A DNA stretch of 64,000 bases. It comes from Paenibacillus phocaeensis. GTDB lineage: Bacteria; Bacillota; Bacilli; Paenibacillales; Paenibacillaceae. Both the position numbers and the translations under genes were made by a program. The notes beneath the pieces were generated by a model. It was not told the origin of the DNA. It saw only the letters and a program-made list of their open reading frames with translations, and did not search any database. The stretch is from positions 238,783 to 302,782 of the forward strand of contig NZ_FCOQ01000018.1 of assembly GCF_900021165.1 (NCBI RefSeq). Direction: 5' to 3'. Shown here one piece after another: positions 1-7,558 of the stretch. Numbering within the stretch: position 1 is the first letter of the stretch; each line of letters begins with the position of its first letter.

Positions 1-200
1 CATGGGGAGTTGAAATCGTCCAGCGAGAGAACGTGGTAATCTTCCATCGCGTATTGGTCTCCGTTATCGTTATCGGGACCGTTGTGATCGAGGTCATGGG
101 AAGGATAAATATAGATCTTGCCGTCGTACACATGAGCGGATGGGTCTGCCGTAAAAATATGCGTAACCAGCGGTTCATTCGGACGTACAGGTTTTTCCAC
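1..200 (-). CDS. Glycoside hydrolase family 43 enzyme, N-terminal part (runs off the window)
   Basis: The first 66 codons of a gene that continues beyond base 1. It starts at GTG (200-198), preceded by an AAAGGGG ribosome site. The N-terminus reads PLVTHIFTADPSAHV and then KIYIYPSHD; the ADPSAHV and YPSHD elements are typical of the first blade of five-bladed GH43 beta-xylosidases and alpha-L-arabinofuranosidases, where the Asp acts as general base. There is no signal peptide, so it is probably cytoplasmic and acts on imported xylo- or arabino-oligosaccharides. The XylR-like operator just upstream supports a xylose/xylan role. Exact substrate specificity cannot be judged from the fragment. 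Confidence 0.82.
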   Translation of the reverse strand, partial: MEKPVRPNEPLVTHIFTADPSAHVYDGKIYIYPSHDLDHNGPDNDNGDQYAMEDYHVLSLDDFNSP

Positions 201-219
201 AAGGATTCCCCTTTACCTA

Positions 220-246
220 GTTAGTTTGTTTACTGAACTTACTAAC
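220..246. promoter_or_regulatory. XylR-like operator upstream of the GH43 gene
   Basis: An imperfect palindrome: GTTAGTTTGTT, five bases, then AACTTACTAAC. The left arm matches the Bacillus XylR half-site TTAGTTTGTT exactly; the right arm differs at two positions. It lies 20 bp upstream of the GH43 start codon, where a bound repressor would block transcription. Confidence 0.6.
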
Positions 247-356
247 TTTAATTATACAGAAGCTTAGGCAACTATCAAGCACTTCCCTCTATTTTCTTCG
301 AAATCGTTGGATTTTATGGGAAAACGGACGGGTTTGCCGGAACATATTTCGGCTGT

Positions 357-387
357 TTGAGGAATAGGATCACTGTATCATTATAAT
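357..387 (+). promoter_or_regulatory. Possible sigma-A promoter for the oxalate decarboxylase gene
   Basis: TTGAGG and a perfect TATAAT separated by 19 bp, 48 bp upstream of the start codon at 435. The long spacer makes the -35 assignment uncertain; the -10 is convincing. Confidence 0.4.
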
Positions 388-434
388 ATGGAAAAAATTA
401 ACATAAGCATGTCCAGAAGGAGGAGTGATTGTTA

Positions 435-1655
435 ATGACGGATCATTTGGATCCATCCGCTTCCAGACAACCGGAAAATCAAGCCGCCGGGGCGTTAACC
501 GTGCCGGAACCGATTCGCGACGACGGCAGCGGGGCAACCGATACGGGGCCAAGAGACGTAATGCGGGATCGCGAGAATCCCGATATGCTGGTTCCCCCGG
601 TCACCGATAACGGGTTGATTCCGAATCTGAAGTTTTCTTTTTCGGATACGCATATGCAGTTGAATCACGGAGGATGGTCGCGGGAAGTTACGATTCGGGA
701 GCTGCCGATCGCGACAACGCTGGCGGGAGTGAACATGCGTTTGACACCGGGGGGAGTGCGGGAGCTGCATTGGCATCAGCAGGCGGAGTGGTCGTTCATG
801 ATCTCGGGCAAAGCCCGGATCACCGCGGTGGATCAGGACGGACGTAATTTTATCGCCGATGTGGGCGTGGGGGATTTGTGGTACTTTCCGCCGGGGATCC
901 CTCATTCGATTCAAGGGCTGGAAGAAGGTTGTGAATTTCTGCTTGTGTTCGATGACGGACATTTCTCCGACCTGAACACTTTGTCGATTTCAGACTGGTT
1001 CGCCCATACGCCCAAAGAGGTGTTGTCGGCGAATTTTGGCGTACCGCGCAAAGCGTTTGACCATATTCCCGGGAAACAGGTGTACATCTACCAGGATCGC
1101 GTCCCGGGGCCCATCGCCAGCCAGAGGGTGACTTCGCCGTACGGAGAAATTCCCCTCAGCTTCAAGCATAGCCTGCTGGCCCAGAAGCCGATCAAAACGC
1201 CGGGCGGGACGGTGCGGATCGCCGACTCCACCAATTTCCCCATCGCCAAGACCATTGCGGCCGCCCTTGTGGAAATCAAGCCCGGCGCTATGCGGGAATT
1301 GCATTGGCACCCGAACAACGATGAATGGCAATATTACTTGTCAGGGAAAGGGCGCATGACGGTGTTCGCCGGAGGCGGCGTCGCCCGCACCTTTAACGTC
1401 AGGGCAGGGGATGTAGGTTATGTCCCGTTTGCTTACGGCCACTATATTCAGAATACCGGCAACCGCAGCATCTGGTTCCTGGAAATGTTCCGCAGCGACC
1501 GGTTCGCGGATGTGTCGCTGAATCAGTGGATGGCGCTGACGCCGCGCGAGCTGGTGCAGGACAATCTGCATGTCGGCCCCCTGTTAATGGATGCGCTGCG
1601 GAAGCAGAAGTGGCCGGTGGTGGAATACGACCGCCCTCATCAACCACGCACCTAG
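435..1655 (+). CDS. Bicupin oxalate decarboxylase-like protein
   Basis: A 406-residue two-cupin protein of the OxdC/OxdD family, which splits oxalate to formate and CO2 using manganese. The first cupin has ligands H112, H114, E118 and H157 (HWHQQAEW, then GIPHSI). The second repeats the pattern with HWHPNNDEW and YGHYI. ATG 435 is chosen over TTG 429 because AGAAGGAGGAG lies nine bases before it. There is no signal peptide. The loop that forms the active-site lid in B. subtilis OxdC (SENST) reads SDLNT at residues 178-182, so the catalytic Glu is replaced by Asp and the following residues differ; activity may be altered. Its stop overlaps the convergent gene by 4 bp. Confidence 0.85.
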   Translation: MTDHLDPSASRQPENQAAGALTVPEPIRDDGSGATDTGPRDVMRDRENPDMLVPPVTDNGLIPNLKFSFSDTHMQLNHGGWSREVTIRELPIATTLAGVNMRLTPGGVRELHWHQQAEWSFMISGKARITAVDQDGRNFIADVGVGDLWYFPPGIPHSIQGLEEGCEFLLVFDDGHFSDLNTLSISDWFAHTPKEVLSANFGVPRKAFDHIPGKQVYIYQDRVPGPIASQRVTSPYGEIPLSFKHSLLAQKPIKTPGGTVRIADSTNFPIAKTIAAALVEIKPGAMRELHWHPNNDEWQYYLSGKGRMTVFAGGGVARTFNVRAGDVGYVPFAYGHYIQNTGNRSIWFLEMFRSDRFADVSLNQWMALTPRELVQDNLHVGPLLMDALRKQKWPVVEYDRPHQPRT

Positions 1656-2032
1656 CTGAGGACTTCCTCGACATCATCCATCTGAATCACCAGGCGCTGG
1701 ATGTCGTCCGCATCGCCGCAGCGGGCGGCGATTTGCGGAAGACGAATGCCGAGAACCCGCCGGGATTGCACCGGCACCGGATATGACGGATCCAGCTCCA
1801 AGCCGCCGGATGGGGGAAGCGGTTCTTTGGGGCGCACCAGGTCTTCCAGCAGGACGGATACGCCGGGCAGATCCCCGAAGTCTTCAGCTGTGAAGGGTTC
1901 AAACGGGCCGGACACCGGAAGGTATAAAGTCTTCGACCAATCCAGCTCCCCGGCCCGGGTATCGACAATCAACTGCAGCGGACGGGTGGAATCCGTGTAA
2001 AAATCGCAATAAGCCGCAATTCGCATCGTCAT
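1652..2032 (-). CDS. Uncharacterised 126-residue protein after the ImmA-like protease
   Basis: I do not recognise this family. The product is acidic, begins [15 protein letters not shown], has no transmembrane segment or signal peptide, and contains a Pro-rich middle. The start ATG at 2032 overlaps the TGA of the upstream protease gene (ATGA) and follows AGGGAGGG, so translation is coupled. It is therefore the third gene of a repressor/protease unit read leftward from 3096. Its role may be tied to control of the tail island, but that is only inferred from position. Confidence 0.6.
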   Translation of the reverse strand: MTMRIAAYCDFYTDSTRPLQLIVDTRAGELDWSKTLYLPVSGPFEPFTAEDFGDLPGVSVLLEDLVRPKEPLPPSGGLELDPSYPVPVQSRRVLGIRLPQIAARCGDADDIQRLVIQMDDVEEVLS

Positions 2033-2628
2033 CGCCCTCCCTGTCCGCCGATTTGTCGTTCCAGCTGGGACAACATCCGGCGGGTCTCTGGTGACCAGCT
2101 CCGTTCCGCTTCGCGCTGGCGGCGAGCCGTTTCCTGGGCTGCTGCGATCAAGCTGCCCTGCAGCACGCGCCGCTGAATTTGATCCAGCCGCTGCTCGGCC
2201 AGCTCTGGAGGGACGCGGAATTGCTCGGCGATATAAGCCACCGCCTCGCTGCGATGATCCGGCACCGGCAGCTTGGCGAACATATAAAAGGGGATGGCGG
2301 CGTAGAGCACGAACTGCTCGGCTTCGGTCTCCTGGGCATGCAGGAACAGTTCCGTCATTCGGCGCTGATCCCCGGCATGGCGCAACACGTGGCATAACTC
2401 ATGATAGAAAACGACCCGGGCTTGGACCTCTTCCATATGCTTATTCAGAAAGATCACGTTCTCCTCATTATCCGAAAAGGAGGGGAAATCTCCGTAAATC
2501 AACCCGATGCCAAAAGCCATGGCGATTCGCTCAATGTCCAGATCGGAAGGTGCGGAGATCCCGTGGTCGAGATATTTGCTATTCATCCACTGTTCCAGAT
2601 GGGTCTCATGATAATAGGCGTACAACAT
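2029..2628 (-). CDS. ImmA/IrrE-family zinc metallopeptidase
   Basis: About 199 residues with the zinc-protease motif HELCH (in VVFYHELCHVLRH) and a downstream conserved acidic segment (ETEAEQF) of the ImmA/IrrE (COG2856) fold. In ICEBs1 and related elements, ImmA cleaves the Xre-type repressor ImmR after DNA damage and so derepresses the element. Here it lies directly downstream of an Xre repressor, supporting the same role in inducing the tail island. ATG 2628 follows GGGGTGA at good spacing; GTG 2637 is an in-frame alternative with no ribosome site. The C-terminal third is Arg/Gln/Glu-rich and probably helical. Confidence 0.82.
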   Translation of the reverse strand: MLYAYYHETHLEQWMNSKYLDHGISAPSDLDIERIAMAFGIGLIYGDFPSFSDNEENVIFLNKHMEEVQARVVFYHELCHVLRHAGDQRRMTELFLHAQETEAEQFVLYAAIPFYMFAKLPVPDHRSEAVAYIAEQFRVPPELAEQRLDQIQRRVLQGSLIAAAQETARRQREAERSWSPETRRMLSQLERQIGGQGGR

Positions 2629-2742
2629 CCAATTCACCCCAAATCAGAATGTATGTTCGGTTTATGGTCCGAAATAAGGGCCCTTCGAATCAGGGCCATA
2701 TTGCACGTATAGATTAGGTTGGTTCATGACGAGCATGACGAG

Positions 2743-3096
2743 CTACTTCGTTTCGTCCCCGTTCAGCAGCTTCTTCTTTTGCTCCCGATACGCTCTCAAA
2801 GCGGCTTCCATCATGGCGATCTCATCGGCCGTATACGCTTCGGGACCGCCGAAAAAAGACAAGCTCATGCCTTTCTCCGCAGCGGGAGACGGGTCGAGCG
2901 TCCGGCCCAGCAAGTAATCCGCACTGGTATCCAGAGCATCGACGATATTGCGCAGTACCTCCGGATCCGGCTTCCGGTCGTTCGTCTCATAACGTGACAA
3001 TTGCACGACCGAAATGTCCGCTTGGGAGGCTAAGTCCTTTTGCGTGAGCTGACGTAGTTCACGAAGATATTTGATCCGATCGCCTAGCGTTTGCAT
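2743..3096 (-). CDS. Xre-family repressor of the tail island
   Basis: A 117-residue protein with an N-terminal lambda-repressor-type helix-turn-helix (LTQKDLASQADISVVQLSRYE, residues about 16-36) followed by a short C-terminal part ending in basic residues. ATG 3096 is chosen because GGAAGAGGAG lies seven bases before it; the upstream in-frame ATG has none. Divergent from the ArpU-type gene, with five 15-bp palindromes near the two promoters. One overlaps its own promoter, so it is probably autoregulated. By analogy with PBSX Xre it keeps the tail operon silent, and the ImmA-like protein next in the operon would remove it. Confidence 0.85.
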   Translation of the reverse strand: MQTLGDRIKYLRELRQLTQKDLASQADISVVQLSRYETNDRKPDPEVLRNIVDALDTSADYLLGRTLDPSPAAEKGMSLSFFGGPEAYTADEIAMMEAALRAYREQKKKLLNGDETK

Positions 3097-3125
3097 GACT
3101 ACTCCTCTTCCTTGCCTTTTCATTT

Positions 3126-3154
3126 AATATAGCACAAGTTGCCAAATCGGTAAA
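3126..3154 (-). promoter_or_regulatory. Promoter of the repressor gene
   Basis: On the minus strand TTTACC, 17 bp, TATATT. The operator at 3139-3153 fills part of the spacer and reaches the -35, which implies autorepression. Confidence 0.6.
3139..3153. promoter_or_regulatory. Repressor operator 1
   Basis: TTGCC AAATC GGTAA, a copy of the 15-bp palindrome TTRCC-N5-GGYAA. It overlaps the repressor's own promoter. Confidence 0.7.
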
Positions 3155-3185
3155 GTGGAGATGAAACAATGGGAAGATTTCGTTG

Positions 3186-3200
3186 TTACCATAGTGGTAA
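3186..3200. promoter_or_regulatory. Repressor operator 2
   Basis: TTACC ATAGT GGTAA, perfect arms. It lies just upstream of the -35 of the rightward promoter. Confidence 0.7.
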
Positions 3201-3209
3201 TAATTCGGC

Positions 3210-3238
3210 TTGACATTACCGAAATGGCAACATATAAT
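3210..3238 (+). promoter_or_regulatory. Main rightward promoter of the tail island
   Basis: TTGACA, 17 bp, TATAAT: consensus in every position. Operator 3 (3216-3230) occupies almost the whole spacer, so a bound repressor would exclude RNA polymerase. It reads toward the ArpU-type activator gene at 3391. Confidence 0.85.
3216..3230. promoter_or_regulatory. Repressor operator 3
   Basis: TTACC GAAAT GGCAA, located between the -35 and -10 of the rightward promoter. Confidence 0.75.
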
Positions 3239-3248
3239 CAGGTTACGG

Positions 3249-3263
3249 TTACCAAATTGGTAA
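3249..3263. promoter_or_regulatory. Repressor operator 4
   Basis: TTACC AAATT GGTAA, perfect palindrome, about 11 bp downstream of the -10 and so near the transcription start. Confidence 0.7.
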
Positions 3264-3353
3264 AAAAGAGGAGGTGCAAGCGGCGCAAGGGAAGTTGGAC
3301 CCGGATTCACGCTTGGACAAGCAAGGTGGTTAATCGAAGAACTTGTTTTGAAT

Positions 3354-3368
3354 TTGCCAAATCGGCAA
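3354..3368. promoter_or_regulatory. Repressor operator 5
   Basis: TTGCC AAATC GGCAA, placed in the leader immediately before the ribosome site of the ArpU-type gene. A bound protein here could act as a roadblock. Confidence 0.6.
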
Positions 3369-3390
3369 TGAAATAGAGGAGGGACATGAT

Positions 3391-3885
3391 ATGGGGAGAA
3401 GACGCATTCATGTGTATCATGCTTTATTCGACACGATGCCGGTGGACGAAGCAGCCACTCGAGCTGCAGTAGAGAAGCGGTTGGAGGAAGTCAGGCGGTA
3501 CCGGCAGATCGGATGGATTCGCAAGGAAGCGTTCATCACATCAGGATATGAGCCGAGGTTCCACGGCGCTACCCACGCGGTAAGCCAACCGACGGAACGG
3601 CTGGCGATCGGGAACGTGGATAAGGAAGCGGAATTGCTTCGCAAATCGGAGCTGCTGGACCTCGCGATGGAGAGACTGTCGGAGGAGCAGCGGGAGGTGA
3701 TCCGGCGAAGCTATTTGGATCAGAAAGCCGAATACGATTTCGTCAGCTGCGGCGAAATGGGCATCAGCGACCGGACGTACCGCCGCATCAAAGCCAGCGC
3801 GATCCGCCTTCTGGCGGCGGCGATGAGGCTGGAGGTTTACGAGGTCAAGGAGGAGAACCGGGAGACGAAACAGGGAGTCGGCTGA
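3391..3885 (+). CDS. ArpU-type late transcription activator (sigma-like)
   Basis: A 164-residue basic protein. Residues about 85-150 resemble sigma region 4: LAMERLSEEQREVIRRSYL followed by a helix-turn-helix (GEMGISDRTYRRIKASAIRLLA). This architecture matches ArpU-family phage regulators and is functionally comparable to PBSX Xpf, which switches on late genes. GAGGAGGG lies seven bases before the ATG. It is the first gene after the repressed consensus promoter and is followed by a terminator and then an 11-bp repeat array. The layout suggests a cascade: loss of repressor gives ArpU-type protein, which activates the tail operon from the repeats. DNA target is inferred. Confidence 0.8.
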   Translation: MGRRRIHVYHALFDTMPVDEAATRAAVEKRLEEVRRYRQIGWIRKEAFITSGYEPRFHGATHAVSQPTERLAIGNVDKEAELLRKSELLDLAMERLSEEQREVIRRSYLDQKAEYDFVSCGEMGISDRTYRRIKASAIRLLAAAMRLEVYEVKEENRETKQGVG

Positions 3886-3900
3886 GAGCCGGCTTTTTTT
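3876..3900 (+). terminator. Intrinsic terminator after the activator gene
   Basis: AGTCGGCT, GAG loop, AGCCGGCT with one G-U pair, then eight T. It starts within the last codons of the activator gene and separates early from late transcription. Confidence 0.8.
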
Positions 3901-3920
3901 GCAGCTACAGTGAGCGAATG

Positions 3921-3960
3921 CTGTCCGATAGCTGTCCGGTGAGTGTCCGTCACCTGTCCG
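3921..3960 (+). promoter_or_regulatory. Array of four TGTCCG repeats at an exact 11-bp period, presumed late-activator site
   Basis: CTGTCCG or GTGTCCG begins at 3921, 3932, 3943 and 3954, each separated by four variable bases. All copies therefore lie on one face of the helix. The array ends 20 bp before a weak extended -10 (TG-T-TACAT, 3979-3986), and no -35 is recognisable. This fits a promoter whose -35 contact is replaced by an activator, most simply the ArpU-type protein encoded directly upstream. Confidence 0.6.
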
Positions 3961-4035
3961 TTCGTTTGGTTTCCTGCATGTTACATTGGTAGTGTGGAAA
4001 AGGAAAAGTTAATGATCCCGAGTCAAACCGATGAG

Positions 4036-4061
4036 AACCGCTGAGATCTTCAGCGGTTTTT
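4036..4061 (+). terminator. Terminator-like hairpin in the leader of the tail operon
   Basis: AACCGCTGA, five-base loop, perfectly complementary TCAGCGGTT, then TTT. It lies between the presumed late promoter and the first tail-operon gene at 4084. If functional it would attenuate leaky transcription or require antitermination. Confidence 0.55.
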
Positions 4062-4083
4062 GCTTTGGGAAGGAGGAGTGACG

Positions 4084-4242
4084 ATGCGAAGCAAGAACAA
4101 AACGCCGCCCTATCCAACCGAACCCCAGTGGGTGCAGCCGACGCGTTGCCAGGGCTGTATCTGGGGGCGGCTGGAGGGAACGAAGCAGTTCTGCAGTCTG
4201 CCGCGCTGTATGCATGGCGATTTCATGCTGGAGAGGAGGTGA
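4084..4242 (+). CDS. Small four-cysteine protein at the head of the tail operon
   Basis: A 52-residue protein starting at ATG 4084 after GGAAGGAGGAG. It holds CQGC and, 13 residues on, CSLPRC, a spacing that could bind one zinc ion. No homologue is recognised. It overlaps the next gene (GTG 4239) by four bases, so the pair is translationally coupled. Because it sits where PBSX-type elements have head-completion genes but is far too short for those, it may be a regulatory or assembly factor; function is not assigned. Confidence 0.55.
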   Translation: MRSKNKTPPYPTEPQWVQPTRCQGCIWGRLEGTKQFCSLPRCMHGDFMLERR

Positions 4243-4748
4243 TTGCGATTGCAGAGGAGGAGATGACCGGGGCATCGGAACCGGCGCCGATCACCGGCGA
4301 CCCGTGGATGACGGGATTGGCCGAATGGTCGTTGGCGGCGCTAGGCCCGGAGTGGAGAGCCTACTGCGGGATGTGGCCGCCGGATGCGGCCGCGCCAGCC
4401 GTGATGTGGCGGATGATCGGCATGGACGTGCGGGCGCTGGGCCCGTCGTCTTATGAGGTGCAGAAGCGGATGACGGCTTTTATTCTGGCGGAAGACGCGG
4501 ACCGCGAGCATGCGGCGATGCTGCGGCTGCTGGAAGCGCTCGGCACGGCGGTGAAAATTCCGCTGGACGCCGCGGCCAAGCGATATCTGCGCGTTGCCAA
4601 TCCGAAGATGAGCCTGCCGCCGGAAGGGGCGGCGGGGAGCGAGACGGTGCAGGGGCCGCTGACCGTCACATTGATCCGGCGGACGTCGAAGCCGGCGGTG
4701 GACGCGCCGCTGATGCAGTCGGTTTTTTATCAAGCGAAAATGAAATGA
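4239..4748 (+). CDS. Putative tail terminator/completion protein
   Basis: Up to 169 residues from GTG 4239; an in-frame ATG at 4263 is also possible, and neither has ideal ribosome-site spacing. There is no clear family motif. An N-terminal Trp-rich segment is followed by a helical region and a C-terminal beta-like part. Its place directly before the sheath gene is where contractile tails encode the protein that caps the tube and sheath, so a terminator role is inferred from synteny only. In a tailocin this cap would finish the particle in place of head joining. Confidence 0.5.
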   Translation: MIAIAEEEMTGASEPAPITGDPWMTGLAEWSLAALGPEWRAYCGMWPPDAAAPAVMWRMIGMDVRALGPSSYEVQKRMTAFILAEDADREHAAMLRLLEALGTAVKIPLDAAAKRYLRVANPKMSLPPEGAAGSETVQGPLTVTLIRRTSKPAVDAPLMQSVFYQAKMK

Positions 4749-4848
4749 ACGTTTCCCCCGGTCATGGGGGGCAGAGCGGAAAGGGATGCAAATCGGCGAG
4801 GCGAAACGGCTTGCCGAACCATTTTGGAGGAAGAAGGTGCTGCTATTT

Positions 4849-6306
4849 ATGGCAGGAGGAACATGGAGTGTAACGGATCAGCCGGTATTGCCCGGACTGT
4901 ATATGAATTTCGTCAGTGCGGCGGGGAATGCGATTCAAGCGGGGGCGCGGGGCGTCGTTGTCGCCCCGGTGAAGGCCCATTGGGGGCCGGTGGGACAATT
5001 CGTGGAAGTGGGAAGCGAGGCGGCAATCCGGGAGTTGTTCCGGGAAGACGAATCGGAGGGTGCGACGGCGTTTAGTACGCTGTACCTTGCTTTGTTGGGA
5101 GGTCCCAAGAAACTGCTGGCCTACCGGTTGGCCGGGGCTTCCGCTGCGGAGGCGTCGGTAATGCTTCAGGATGCGTCGAACGCCGCAGCGTTACAGGTGA
5201 AAGCGAAATATCCCGGCAAACGCGGGAATGACTTCATCGTCTCGATTGGGGCCAGCCTGTCGCTTCCCGGCAGCAAGGAGCTGAAGCTCTATGAAGGGAC
5301 AACGCTGCTGCGTACGTTCCCGTTGGGCGACGGTTCGACTGTGCAAGCGGCCGAAGCCGTCAACGGCGATCCGGCGAATGCCTGGATCGTTGCCGAAGCG
5401 CTGGAGGACGGCGTGTTGGCAGACGTCTCCGGGGCGGCCTTGACCGGCGGGGACAGCGGAATCGCGGGGATCACAAACGCCGAATACGCTTCGGCTCTGT
5501 CCGCGTTCGAGACGCAGGACTTCCATGTGCTCACGTTGGACGGTGTGTCGGACGCGGCTTTGCGGACCAGCGTCGTCGCTTGGGTGAAGCGCGTCCGCGG
5601 CGAAGGCAAAGGCGTCATCGCCGTGCTGGGCGGATCTGCTGCCGACGATACGGCGGCCGACGCCGTTGCTAAAACGGTGGCGCGCAGCGCCGCCATCGAT
5701 CACGAAGGCGTCGTGAACGTCGGCACCGGCGCGGTGCTGAACGGCCGGGCGTATTCGTCCGCGCAGGTGGCCGCCTGGGCCGCGGGCTTGATCGCCGGCC
5801 AGCCGCTGAAGGCGTCGACGACGTACGCCGCCGCGCCGTTCGACGATGTGACGCGACGCTGGACCCGCTCCGAGCAGGAGCAGGCGGTGCAAGGCGGGGT
5901 GTTCCTGCTCGTGCACGACGGCCGCCGGGTGAAGGCGCTGCGCGGCGTGAACAGCCTCATTTCGCCTCGCGTGGGGCAGAACAAAGGCTGGAAGAAGATC
6001 CGCAAGATTCGCGTCATGGATCAAATCAACGCGGACCTGCAGCGGACCGCCGAGGATGCCTATATCGGCAAGGTGAACAACACCGAGGAGGGCCGCCTGG
6101 CGCTGATCGGCGCCGGAAAGCAATATCTGCAAGCGTTGGCCGCCGAGAATGTGATCGAAGCGACCGGGTTTGATGTGACGCTGGATCCGCGATTTTATGG
6201 CAGCGCACCGCAATTCACGCCGGAGGATGATCAGGTGTTCTTGGCTTGGACGGCGGACGATACCGATGTGATGGAGCAAATTTTCGGCACATTTTACGTG
6301 CAATAA
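4849..6306 (+). CDS. Contractile tail sheath protein (XkdK-like)
   Basis: 485 residues from ATG 4849, preceded by GGAGGAAGAAGG. It shows the sheath-family pattern: an N-terminal strand-exchange arm (PGLYMNFV), a variable middle, then a conserved C-terminal domain with TRRWTRSEQEQAVQGGVFLL, the arm SLISPRVGQNKGWKKIRKIRVMD and the NNTEEGRLALIGAGKQYL segment. Such proteins polymerise around the tube and contract to drive it through the target envelope. It is slightly longer than PBSX XkdK but complete. It is followed 34 bp later by the tube gene, the standard order. Confidence 0.92.
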   Translation: MAGGTWSVTDQPVLPGLYMNFVSAAGNAIQAGARGVVVAPVKAHWGPVGQFVEVGSEAAIRELFREDESEGATAFSTLYLALLGGPKKLLAYRLAGASAAEASVMLQDASNAAALQVKAKYPGKRGNDFIVSIGASLSLPGSKELKLYEGTTLLRTFPLGDGSTVQAAEAVNGDPANAWIVAEALEDGVLADVSGAALTGGDSGIAGITNAEYASALSAFETQDFHVLTLDGVSDAALRTSVVAWVKRVRGEGKGVIAVLGGSAADDTAADAVAKTVARSAAIDHEGVVNVGTGAVLNGRAYSSAQVAAWAAGLIAGQPLKASTTYAAAPFDDVTRRWTRSEQEQAVQGGVFLLVHDGRRVKALRGVNSLISPRVGQNKGWKKIRKIRVMDQINADLQRTAEDAYIGKVNNTEEGRLALIGAGKQYLQALAAENVIEATGFDVTLDPRFYGSAPQFTPEDDQVFLAWTADDTDVMEQIFGTFYVQ

Positions 6307-6340
6307 TGGGAATTCAAGTTTGAGGAGGAGGAGTTAACCG

Positions 6341-6757
6341 ATGGCACAATTTCTAGATCCCAGCCGCGTGATGATGGGGACGTTTGGCCAGATTTTTATC
6401 GAAGGGGTATGGCAGTCGAACCTGAACCACCTGGAGGCGAGCGTTGAGGCAGAGAAGAAGGAGTTGAACCTCGTAGGCACCGATTATACGGTGTACAAGC
6501 TGGGGCGCAAAAAAGGCACCGGCACGATGAGCGGCTATAAGGTCACGTCCGACATGATCGCGCGCGGCTTTCAGAAATTTTCGATCATTCATAAGCTGGA
6601 CGATCCGGAAGCGTACGGGTTCGAACGTATCCAGTTGAACAACTGTATGGTCGACAAAATCGTGCTGGCGAACTGGACCGCCGGCGAAGAGGTGACAGAG
6701 GAAACGCCGTTTACGTTCGAGTCGTACGAGTTGCTGGATCCGATCGTGGCTTCTTGA
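6341..6757 (+). CDS. Tail tube protein (XkdM-like)
   Basis: 138 residues, close to the usual length of the XkdM family. It begins MAQFLDPSRVMMGTFGQIFI and contains KGTGTMSGYKVTSDMI, features of this tube family. The protein stacks as hexameric rings to form the rigid inner tube that is driven into the target cell on sheath contraction. AGGAGGAGG precedes ATG 6341. It is followed by 318 bp without a gene, unusual in an otherwise packed operon. Confidence 0.9.
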   Translation: MAQFLDPSRVMMGTFGQIFIEGVWQSNLNHLEASVEAEKKELNLVGTDYTVYKLGRKKGTGTMSGYKVTSDMIARGFQKFSIIHKLDDPEAYGFERIQLNNCMVDKIVLANWTAGEEVTEETPFTFESYELLDPIVAS

Positions 6758-7075
6758 TATAGGGGGCCCGTTTGGCGGGGAACGTGAACGTGGCTAACTT
6801 TGGGGATGATGTCCTGTCCCGTGGCCCGACCTAGTTACTAATAGCGGACATTTTGGGCGTTATTTCAGTTTTTTTCTGCATGGTGAATGAAATAGCGGAC
6901 ATTTATGGCTCTATTGTCTGCATAACTGCGGTAAAACGCCTGGACAGCGCTTATTTCGTTCAATTAAGGCCATGAAAGGGTCTTATTTTGCTCAGATGCC
7001 GGATTTGGGGTGGAATAACGCCCTTTTGTACCGCTAATGTTCGAACTAAACAGATGTAAGGAGGAGGAAGCGAAT
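6758..7075. repeat. Intergenic stretch with about 50-bp repeats (AATAGCGGACATTT type)
   Basis: AATAGCGGACATTT occurs at 6840 and 6891, and an inverted relative (GGAATAACGCCC...TACCGCTAA) at about 7012-7036. GTTATTTC- and CTTATTTC-like words recur between them. No ORF or promoter is visible. It resembles dispersed intergenic filler and interrupts the tail operon between the tube and chaperone genes. Confidence 0.6.
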
Positions 7076-7558
7076 ATGAGTGAGTATTCATCGATCGATC
7101 CGGTGCGCGAGCAGGAAATTTTGGATAGTCTGTTCGAAACTGTGGCGAATTTGCCGGAGGAAGCGGTGTTTATCGGACGCTTGGGATTGCGCGTGACGCT
7201 GCGCGGCCTGACGTCCAGTAAAGTGGATGCGATCCGCGAACGTTGCACGGTGCGCAAGACGAGTAAAGGTCAGGTAAGCGAAAAGATCGACAGCGAGCTG
7301 TTTAACGCGGCGTTGATTAAGGAAGCGACTTCGATGCTGGAAGTGGTGAAAAAAGCGGAAGGCAGCGATCGCGGCGCGGAAACGCAAAGCGTGAAGCTCA
7401 GCGGCTGGGGCGACGAGCGCCTGACCAGCCGGCTGAAGTTGTCCGGCGGAGAAGAAGCGGTCCGCCGCTTGCTATTGGCCGGGGAGCTTGACGCCGTCGG
7501 CGATAAGGTGCTGGAGATTTCCGGGTTCGGGGTCGACATCGAAGACGTAAAAAACTAA
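7076..7558 (+). CDS. Tail assembly chaperone, short form (XkdN-like)
   Basis: 160 residues from ATG 7076, which follows AAGGAGGAGG. Acidic and helical, with GRLGLRVTLRGLTSSKVDAI, resembling XkdN. Such chaperones coat the tape-measure protein during tail assembly and are absent from the mature particle. The reading frame ends GTA AAA AAC TAA, where A-AAA-AAC is a classical -1 frameshift heptamer. A second frame, open for 48 further codons, begins exactly there, as in the G/GT pairs of tailed phages. The tape-measure gene follows after a second repeat-filled gap. Confidence 0.82.
   Translation: MSEYSSIDPVREQEILDSLFETVANLPEEAVFIGRLGLRVTLRGLTSSKVDAIRERCTVRKTSKGQVSEKIDSELFNAALIKEATSMLEVVKKAEGSDRGAETQSVKLSGWGDERLTSRLKLSGGEEAVRRLLLAGELDAVGDKVLEISGFGVDIEDVKN

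Noticed and set aside
1088..1331. Overlapping minus-strand frames inside the oxalate decarboxylase gene
   Set aside because: The plus-strand protein has complete cupin motifs; the antisense frames show only high-GC codon mirroring.
2029..2395. Extension of the 126-residue gene to a 247-codon frame
   Set aside because: The extra 120 codons overlap the ImmA-type gene in another frame; the ATG at 2032 with AGGGAGGG is the better start.
3273..3332. GTG-started 19-codon peptide in the activator leader
   Set aside because: The GAGGAGG overlaps the start codon itself, leaving no spacing; the peptide has no recognisable features.
3155..3376. A 73-codon frame running across the operator region
   Set aside because: It spans four operators and the consensus promoter, so it cannot be a gene made from that promoter, and it lacks a ribosome site.
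3921..3960. CRISPR-like array
   Set aside because: Repeat words are only 6-7 bp with 4-bp gaps; this is a helically phased protein-binding pattern. No CRISPR array was found in the window.
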